This document shows, piece by piece, positions 58,958-64,000 of a stretch of DNA of 64,000 nucleotides (positions within the stretch are counted from its first letter, which is position 1; every line of letters starts with the position of its first letter). The DNA is taken from the NCBI GenBank assembly GCA_050299555.1, contig JBNKWA010000080.1, forward strand, positions 124,001 to 188,000, given 5' to 3'. Made by a program: the position numbers and the translations under genes. Below the pieces are notes generated by a model. It did not search any database, had not been told where the DNA came from, and saw only the letters and a program-made list of their open reading frames with translations. Origin of the DNA: JBNKWA01 sp050299555 (GTDB lineage Bacteria; Pseudomonadota; Alphaproteobacteria; Rhodobacterales; Rhodobacteraceae).

Positions 58958-60289
58958 TCACGCGTCGTCGAGCTTCTCGACCGCCTTCTGCAGCTCGTCC
59001 TTGCTGACACTCTTCTCGGTCACCTGGGCGAGCTCGAGGATGTAATCGACAACCTTCTCTTCGAACAGCGGTGCCCGGATCTGCTGCTGCGCCTGCGGGT
59101 TCTTCTGCAGGAACTCCACGAACTGCCGCTCATGGCCCCGGTACTTGCGGGCCTCGGCCATCACCGCCTGCTGCATCTCTGCATCCGAGATGGTGATCTC
59201 GGCCTTGTTGCCCACCTCGGCCAGAAGCAGCCCCAGCCGCACGCGGCGCTCCGCCAGCTTCACGTGTTCCTCGGTCGCCTCGATGTTGCCGTGATCGTGC
59301 CCGTGCTCGTGGGGGTGCTCCTCGTGCCACAGCTGGTGGGCGATCTGCGTGGCCTCGGTTTCGGTCAGGCTCGGCGGCAACTCGAAGCTCACGGTCTTGT
59401 CGAGTTCGTCCATCAGCGCGCGCTTCAGGACCGACCGCGCGGCATTCTTGTACTCGTTGGCGATCTGCTCGCCGATCTGCGTCTTCAGCGCGGCGAGATC
59501 GGCCTGCCCGAACTTCTGCGCCAACTCGTCGTCGATCGGTGCCGGCTTGGGCCCGCGCACCTCCTTGACGGTGACATCGAAGACGGCGGGCTTGCCGGCG
59601 AGTTCCTTGTTGCCATAGCCCTCGGGGAAGGTGACCTCGACGCTCACCTCGTCGCCGGCCTTGACGCCGGCGAGCTGGTCCTCAAAGCCGGGAATGAAGC
59701 TGCCCGAACCGAGCTCAAGCGGAAAGTCCTCGGCCGCGCCGCCTTCGAAGGGTTCGCCGTCGAGCTTGCCGACGAAGTCGATCACGACCTGGTCGCCCTC
59801 CTTGGCCTTCGAACCCTTCTTCTTGGCTTCGAAGTTCTTCGCCGTGGCTGCAAGATTGTCGAGCGCCTCTCCGATGGCGCCGTCGTCGACCTCGGCCACC
59901 AGCCGGGTCAGCTTCAGCTTCGAGAACTCCACCTCGGGCACGTCGGGCAGCGCCTCGTAGCTCATCGTCACCTCGACGTCGTCGCCTTCCTTCCACTCCT
60001 CCTTGGTCATCTTGACGTCGGGCTGGGTGGCGGGCCGGTCGCCGGACGCATCGAAATGCTCGCGCATGGCCGAGTCGATGGTCTCTTGCATCGCCTCGCC
60101 CAGCACCGACTTTCCGAACATCTTCTTCATCAGCGCGGCCGGCGCATGGCCCTTGCGGAAGCCCTTCATCTGGAAGTTCTTGCGCGCTTCATCGAGCTTT
60201 TCGCTGACCTTGGCGTCGAGCTCGGCCGCAGTCACGGTGATTGCGTATTCACGCTTCAGCCCGTCCTTCAGGGTCTCGGTAACCTGCAT
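58958..60289 (-). CDS. tig: Trigger factor
   Basis: 443-residue ribosome-bound chaperone with peptidyl-prolyl isomerase activity. The ribosome-docking domain (1-115) includes FQMKGFRKGHAPAALMKKMFG, containing the GFRxGxxP signature (GFRKGHAP). The FKBP-type PPIase domain (about 155-240) has VVIDFVGKLDGEPFEGG and IPGFEDQLAGVKAGDE. The C-terminal helical arms (about 250-443) include HEEHPHEHGHDHGNI, an unusually histidine-rich loop near 335-350 that may bind metal. The ATG at 60289 follows AAGAGGAAGGC. Frames continuing upstream read through the tRNA gene and are not coding. Confidence 0.96.
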   Translation of the reverse strand: MQVTETLKDGLKREYAITVTAAELDAKVSEKLDEARKNFQMKGFRKGHAPAALMKKMFGKSVLGEAMQETIDSAMREHFDASGDRPATQPDVKMTKEEWKEGDDVEVTMSYEALPDVPEVEFSKLKLTRLVAEVDDGAIGEALDNLAATAKNFEAKKKGSKAKEGDQVVIDFVGKLDGEPFEGGAAEDFPLELGSGSFIPGFEDQLAGVKAGDEVSVEVTFPEGYGNKELAGKPAVFDVTVKEVRGPKPAPIDDELAQKFGQADLAALKTQIGEQIANEYKNAARSVLKRALMDELDKTVSFELPPSLTETEATQIAHQLWHEEHPHEHGHDHGNIEATEEHVKLAERRVRLGLLLAEVGNKAEITISDAEMQQAVMAEARKYRGHERQFVEFLQKNPQAQQQIRAPLFEEKVVDYILELAQVTEKSVSKDELQKAVEKLDDA

Positions 60290-60309
60290 GCCTTCCTCTT
60301 CGTTCCCTT

Positions 60310-60394
<85 letters not shown>

Positions 60395-60607
60395 AAGCGG
60401 CGGAGTCGGCGCCACCCCCGCAAGAGGGTGTCCGCCGAATTGCCGGCTCTCTAACAAAGCCGCCCGTCCGGCGCGAGCGGAAAATGGCGTTCCGGTGGCG
60501 CCGATGCCCCGTCCCTACCGTAGCGGCGCTCTCTGGCATCGCGGCATTGGCGCGGTGCGCGGCACCTGTCAGGGTCGCGTCGGAACAAACCGGCAGGGGA
60601 TTGGAAG

Positions 60608-61051
60608 ATGCGCGCACTGATCCAGCGGGCCGCCGGGGCCAGCGTCACCGTCGATGGCGAGATCACCGGTGAGATCGGCGAAGGGCTGGTGGTGCTCGTC
60701 TGTGCCATGCGCGGCGATGGCGACGACCAGGCACGATGGCTGGCGCGCAAGACCGTCGCCCTGCGCATCTTCCGCGACGATCAGGGGCGAATGAACCGCT
60801 CGCTCCTCGATGTCGGCGGCGCTGCCCTCATCGTCAGCCAGTTCACCCTCGCGGCCGAGACCAAAGGCAACCGTCCGGGGTTCTCCACCGCCGCGGCACC
60901 CGACGACGGCAAGCGGCTCTACGAGCTTTTCTCGGCCGAGATCACGGCCCAGGGCGTCACCGTTGCCACCGGCGTCTTCGGCGCCGACATGAAGGTGGCA
61001 CTGGTCAATGACGGGCCGGTCACGATCTGGCTCGACACCGAGGTGCGCTAG
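60608..61051 (+). CDS. dtd: D-aminoacyl-tRNA deacylase
   Basis: 147-residue proofreading enzyme that hydrolyses D-amino acids (and glycine from tRNA-Ala) off tRNA. The start MRALIQRAAGASVTVDGE is typical. The active-site motifs are SQFTLAAETKGNRPGFS near residue 78 and the cis Gly-Pro motif NDGPVTIWLDT near 134. The ATG at 60608 follows GGGGATTGGAAG. It is read divergently from the tRNA-Leu/tig unit and converges on nnr with one base between the stop codons. Confidence 0.95.
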   Translation: MRALIQRAAGASVTVDGEITGEIGEGLVVLVCAMRGDGDDQARWLARKTVALRIFRDDQGRMNRSLLDVGGAALIVSQFTLAAETKGNRPGFSTAAAPDDGKRLYELFSAEITAQGVTVATGVFGADMKVALVNDGPVTIWLDTEVR

Positions 61052-61052
61052 G

Positions 61053-62696
61053 TCACGCAATCCCCAGCCCGCGCAGGACCCTGGGCAATTCCTCCGGCAG
61101 GTCCTCGGCGATCAGCCCGGCGCCAAAGGACCGCGCGCATTCCACATGGCAAAAGGCGGCGGTCTCTGCCGCCTGCATGGCTTCGAAGCCCCGCGCCAGC
61201 AGCCCGGCGATGAAGCCCGCCAACACGTCGCCCGAGCCGGCGGTCGCCAGCCAGGGCGCGGCGCGATCATAGTGGGCGGAGTTGATGGCGGCGCGGCCGG
61301 AGGGGTCGGCGATCACCGTATCGGCGCCCTTATGGAGCACCACGCAGCCGGCGCGCGCCGCCGCCTCGCGGGTGGCGTCGACCTTGGAATAGGCCGGGCC
61401 GCTGACCGCCGGTGCCGCCAGCTTCCCGGCGATGTCGGGGAACAGCCGCGCGAACTCGCCGCCATGGGGGGTAAGCACGCAATTCCGGTGCAAGGCCGCG
61501 AACAGGGTTTCGGGATCGCCCCGGAAGGCGGTCAGCGCATCGGCATCGAGAACCGTCCCGCGTTTCGCGGCCAGCGCCGCCAGCGCCAGCGGCCGCGCCC
61601 GCTCGACCCCCAGCCCCGGACCCAGACAAAGCGCATTGATCCGCTCGTCCGCCAGCGCCTCGGCCAGCGCCTCGGCGCTGTCCACCCGGCGAAGCATCAC
61701 CGCGGTGACCTGCGCCGCCACCTCCATCTGCGCCGCGCCCGGCACCCCGAGCGTCACCAGTCCGGCCCCGATCCTGAGCGCCCCCCGCGCCGCCAGCCGC
61801 GCCGCGCCCGTATGGCCCGCCCCGCCGGACAGGACCAACGCATGACCGTGGGTGTACTTGTGCCCGGGCGACGCCTTGCCCAGCAGATCATGGTCGATTT
61901 CGTCAACCAGGCCGACCGCCGGCTCTGCGAAGGTCTGACCGCCTGCGGTCCTGCCCCCCTTGGGCGCCGATGCGGCGCGCAGTTCCGCCAAGGCGGCGAG
62001 CGGCGGAACCGGCGGCAGTCTGGGTCCCAGCCCAATGTCGACGGTCTTGATCCTGCCGCTTCGGCCAGGCCCGTCACACAGATAGTGGCCGTTCTTTGAT
62101 CGGTGAAAGGTCACGGTCAGATCCGCGGTCAACCACACATCATCACCGCCGAGGAACCGGCCCGAGTCCGAGCAAAGTCCGCTCTGAATGTCGACGCAGA
62201 CGAGATGCAGGTCCGACAGCAGTGTTGTCGCGTCCCGAATACCGCGTGAAATCTCAGGGTCGATTGGGCGCGTCAGACCGGTTCCGAACAGAGCATCGAT
62301 GACGACGCCTTCGCGCCGGGCGGTGCCGGGGTTGTCGCAGGCGGCGAGCGCCCGCCTGGAGAGGGGAACAACCGCCCCGATTTCCAGCCACCGCTCGTGG
62401 TTGGTCCTTGCATCCGGCGGCAGCCCGGCCGCATCGCCGTAGAGGAACACCTCCACGTCCCAGCCGCGCTGGCCGAGCAGCCGCGCGATCACGAACCCGT
62501 CGCCGCCATTGTTGCCGGGCCCGCACAGCACCACCGCCCGGCCCGGGGCCGTCGCCATCTCCGGCCACGCCTCCAGCACCGCCTCGACCACGCCGCGGCC
62601 GGCCCGCTCCATCAGCTCCAGCCCAGTCACCGCGCCGCTGTCGATGGCCGCCTTTTCCACCGCCCGCATCTCAGCCGCGGTCAGAAGCTCCGTCAT
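61053..62696 (-). CDS. nnr: Bifunctional NAD(P)H-hydrate epimerase/dehydratase
   Basis: 547-residue fusion that repairs damaged NAD(P)H hydrates. The N-terminal YjeF_N epimerase (1 to about 215) has LCGPGNNGGDGFVIARLL near residue 53 and VVIDALFGTGLTR. The C-terminal ADP/ATP-dependent dehydratase (about 240-547) has HKYTHGHALVLSGGAGHTGA, LTPHGGEFARLFP and the signature TAGSGDVLAGFIAGLLARG. The ATG at 62696 (MTELLTAAEMRAVEK) is the likely start. The gene is divergent from glnB, sharing a 201-bp upstream region. This nnr-glnB neighbourhood is common in alphaproteobacteria. Confidence 0.95.
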   Translation of the reverse strand: MTELLTAAEMRAVEKAAIDSGAVTGLELMERAGRGVVEAVLEAWPEMATAPGRAVVLCGPGNNGGDGFVIARLLGQRGWDVEVFLYGDAAGLPPDARTNHERWLEIGAVVPLSRRALAACDNPGTARREGVVIDALFGTGLTRPIDPEISRGIRDATTLLSDLHLVCVDIQSGLCSDSGRFLGGDDVWLTADLTVTFHRSKNGHYLCDGPGRSGRIKTVDIGLGPRLPPVPPLAALAELRAASAPKGGRTAGGQTFAEPAVGLVDEIDHDLLGKASPGHKYTHGHALVLSGGAGHTGAARLAARGALRIGAGLVTLGVPGAAQMEVAAQVTAVMLRRVDSAEALAEALADERINALCLGPGLGVERARPLALAALAAKRGTVLDADALTAFRGDPETLFAALHRNCVLTPHGGEFARLFPDIAGKLAAPAVSGPAYSKVDATREAAARAGCVVLHKGADTVIADPSGRAAINSAHYDRAAPWLATAGSGDVLAGFIAGLLARGFEAMQAAETAAFCHVECARSFGAGLIAEDLPEELPRVLRGLGIA

Positions 62697-62734
62697 GGCC
62701 CGCCTTCCACAATCCGCCCAATCCGCTGGCAATC

Positions 62735-62751
62735 TGCACAAAAAACAGGCA
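62735..62751. promoter_or_regulatory. Weak NtrC-like dyad upstream of glnB
   Basis: A 17-bp element with outer TGC and GCA and an A-rich centre matches the left half of the enteric NtrC site (TGCAC) but poorly the right half. It is about 150 bp upstream of glnB. No sigma-54 -24/-12 promoter with correct GG-N10-GC spacing was found, consistent with the NtrC encoded here lacking GAFTGA. Confidence 0.25.
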
Positions 62752-62897
62752 GCTTTGCCCGGGCACCGCCCCGCCCGCCGGACCGGGTCAGGCTAATCGC
62801 TGGCACTCGCCAAGGCGAGATGCTTTGCACGGCCACCGATGGTGCCGGTTCTTGCGCCCGCGCCAGCCGGGCCGGTGCCGCCGACAGGGAGATTGGG

Positions 62898-63236
62898 ATG
62901 AAGAAGATCGAGGCGATCATTAAGCCGTTCAAGCTCGACGAGGTGAAGGAGGCGCTGCAGGAAATCGGCGTCCAGGGCCTCAGCGTCATCGAGGCCAAGG
63001 GCTTCGGCCGCCAGAAGGGCCATACCGAGCTTTACCGCGGCGCCGAATACGTCGTCGACTTCCTGCCCAAGGTAAAGATCGAAGTGGTGCTCGACGACGG
63101 CATGGTCGAACAGGCCGTGGGCGCCATCATCAACGCCGCCAAGACCGGCAAGATCGGCGACGGCAAGATCTTCGTCTCCGACATCAGCCAGGCCATCCGT
63201 ATCCGTACCGGCGAGGAGGGCGCGGACGCGCTGTAA
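62898..63236 (+). CDS. glnB: Nitrogen regulatory protein P-II (GlnB)
   Basis: 112-residue trimeric signal protein that integrates 2-oxoglutarate, ATP/ADP and glutamine status. It starts MKKIEAIIKPFKLDEVKEAL. The T-loop holds the uridylylation tyrosine Y51 in ELYRGAEYVVDFLPK. The B-loop is AAKTGKIGDGKIFV. In this circuit it controls NtrB (encoded at 13.2 kb in this window) and the glutamine synthetase adenylyltransferase. The frame open upstream is non-coding. It precedes glnA by 58 bp and forms the well-known glnBA operon of Rhodobacter and Rhizobium relatives. Confidence 0.97.
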   Translation: MKKIEAIIKPFKLDEVKEALQEIGVQGLSVIEAKGFGRQKGHTELYRGAEYVVDFLPKVKIEVVLDDGMVEQAVGAIINAAKTGKIGDGKIFVSDISQAIRIRTGEEGADAL

Positions 63237-63294
63237 GGCGCCGCCGCCGAACCGAACCCGCCACAGCATTCCACCTTTGAACAGGGACTGATCC

Positions 63295-64000
63295 ATGAGC
63301 GACAGCAAGAACGTCCTGAAGACGATCAAGGACGAGGAGATCGAGTACGTCGATCTGCGTTTCACCGATCCGCGCGGCAAGATGCAGCACGTCACCGTAC
63401 TCTCCGACGAGGTCGACGAGGACTTCCTCGACGAAGGCTTCATGTTCGACGGCTCGTCCATCGCCGGCTGGAAGGCCATCGACCAGTCCGACATGAAGCT
63501 GATGCCCGACGCCAGCTCGGCCTACATGGACCCCTTCTATGCCGAGAAGACCGTCTGCCTGCACTGCTCGGTGGTCGAGCCCGACACCGGCGAGGGCTAT
63601 AACCGCGACCCGCGCTCGATTGCCCAAAAGGCCGAGGCATACCTGAAGTCCTCGGGCATCGGCGATGTCTCGTACTGGGGTCCCGAAGCCGAGTTCTTCG
63701 TCTTCGACAACGTCCGCTTCGCCAACACCATGAACAAGGTCAGCTACGAGGTGGACGCCGCCGACGCGGCCTGGAACACCGATGCCGAGTTCGAGATGGG
63801 CAACATGGGCCACCGGCCCGGCGTCAAGGGCGGCTACTTCCCGGTGCCGCCGGTGGATTCGGCCCAGGACCTGCGCTCCGAGATGCTCTCGACCATGAAG
63901 CGCATCGGCATGAAGGTCGACAAGCACCACCACGAGGTGGCGTCCTGTCAGCACGAGCTCGGGCTGGTCTTCGGCACGCTGACCAAGCAGGCCGACGATC
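63295..64000 (+). CDS. glnA: Glutamine synthetase type I (3' truncated by the window)
   Basis: The first 235 codons are present and open to the window end. The enzyme joins ammonia to glutamate using ATP. The N-terminal beta-grasp domain includes YVDLRFTDPRGKMQHVT and EGFMFDGSSIAGWKAI. Metal-binding and active-site residues begin in YWGPEAEFFVFD, and HHHEVASCQHELGL is present near the end. An AGGGA ribosome-binding site lies eight bases before the ATG at 63295. The adenylylation site near residue 397 is beyond the window. It follows glnB directly, so expression is expected to respond to NtrBC. Confidence 0.96.
   Translation, partial: MSDSKNVLKTIKDEEIEYVDLRFTDPRGKMQHVTVLSDEVDEDFLDEGFMFDGSSIAGWKAIDQSDMKLMPDASSAYMDPFYAEKTVCLHCSVVEPDTGEGYNRDPRSIAQKAEAYLKSSGIGDVSYWGPEAEFFVFDNVRFANTMNKVSYEVDAADAAWNTDAEFEMGNMGHRPGVKGGYFPVPPVDSAQDLRSEMLSTMKRIGMKVDKHHHEVASCQHELGLVFGTLTKQADD

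Noticed and set aside
62735..62897. Sigma-54 promoter upstream of glnB
   Set aside because: Candidate GG and GC dinucleotides are present but spaced 11 rather than 10 bases apart or lack the consensus around them; the encoded NtrC also lacks GAFTGA.

Overview
The window is GC-rich, densely packed bacterial chromosome. Gene content and order point to the Alphaproteobacteria, most likely Rhodobacterales (Rhodobacter/Roseobacter relatives). Indicators are a dusB-ntrB-ntrC-ntrY-ntrX-trkA-trkH-hfq-hflX block, a fused ispDF, an NtrC lacking the sigma-54 contact loop, an accB-accC-aat cluster followed by DUF2155, mlaD and NDUFA12-like genes, a coenzyme Q-binding START protein, a protein beginning with a GHNRGP motif, and a VPLPA-type C-terminal sorting signal. 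No prophage, insertion sequence, CRISPR array, rRNA or plasmid backbone was found. This is core chromosome with a few accessory genes.

Layout. 1-3.5 kb: 3' part of bioY, an orphan Tat-exported peptide-binding protein (-), and miaA (+). 3.5-15.4 kb: a long minus-strand series transcribed dusB, ntrB, ntrC, ntrY, ntrX, trkA, trkH, hfq, hflX. It joins tRNA modification, nitrogen two-component control, potassium uptake and post-transcriptional control. 15.5-17.7 kb: ispDF-pgpA-pncC (+), overlapping end to end. 17.7-24.3 kb: accessory-looking genes, namely a thiE-like gene, a GHNRGP hypothetical, an MmgE/PrpD protein, coq10, hpt, a VPLPA-CTERM repeat protein, a peptidoglycan-binding/CHAP-like protein and an unknown protein with a C2-like segment. 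24.4-29.4 kb: a methyltransferase, lipA, a single-domain globin, aqpZ and a soluble PAS-PAS chemoreceptor. 29.8-35.9 kb: a PLP decarboxylase, lpdA, DUF924, an MFS transporter and queA. 35.9-49.2 kb: a large AsmA-like protein, a Bcp peroxiredoxin, an M23 peptidase with bactofilin, prfB, PBP1A and rne. 49.3-54.5 kb: a DsbA-like protein, accBC, aat, DUF2155, mlaD, NDUFA12-like and a small hypothetical. 54.6-64 kb: clpX, a globin-coupled chemoreceptor, clpP, tig, tRNA-Leu, dtd, nnr, glnB and the 5' part of glnA.

How it works together. ntrBC and ntrYX lie in the same window as their expected outputs glnB and glnA, so most of the nitrogen-status circuit is visible. clpP, clpX and tig form the usual protein quality-control neighbourhood, here split by an aerotaxis receptor gene. 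The M23 peptidase with bactofilin, PBP1A and the AsmA-like protein make a cell-envelope stretch.

Most notable observations: (1) hfq, intact in frame over 79 codons, has an in-frame TAG at codon 52, just before its conserved YKHA motif. (2) A 27-bp inverted repeat between convergent genes at 19.07-19.15 kb encloses a perfect four-tract G-quadruplex motif in its loop. (3) Both NtrC and NtrX lack a GAFTGA loop. (4) Two unassigned proteins (21.66-22.19 kb and 23.09-24.27 kb) have distinctive architectures. I found no clear candidate for an entirely new multi-gene system. Functional calls come from reading motifs by eye, without database searches.
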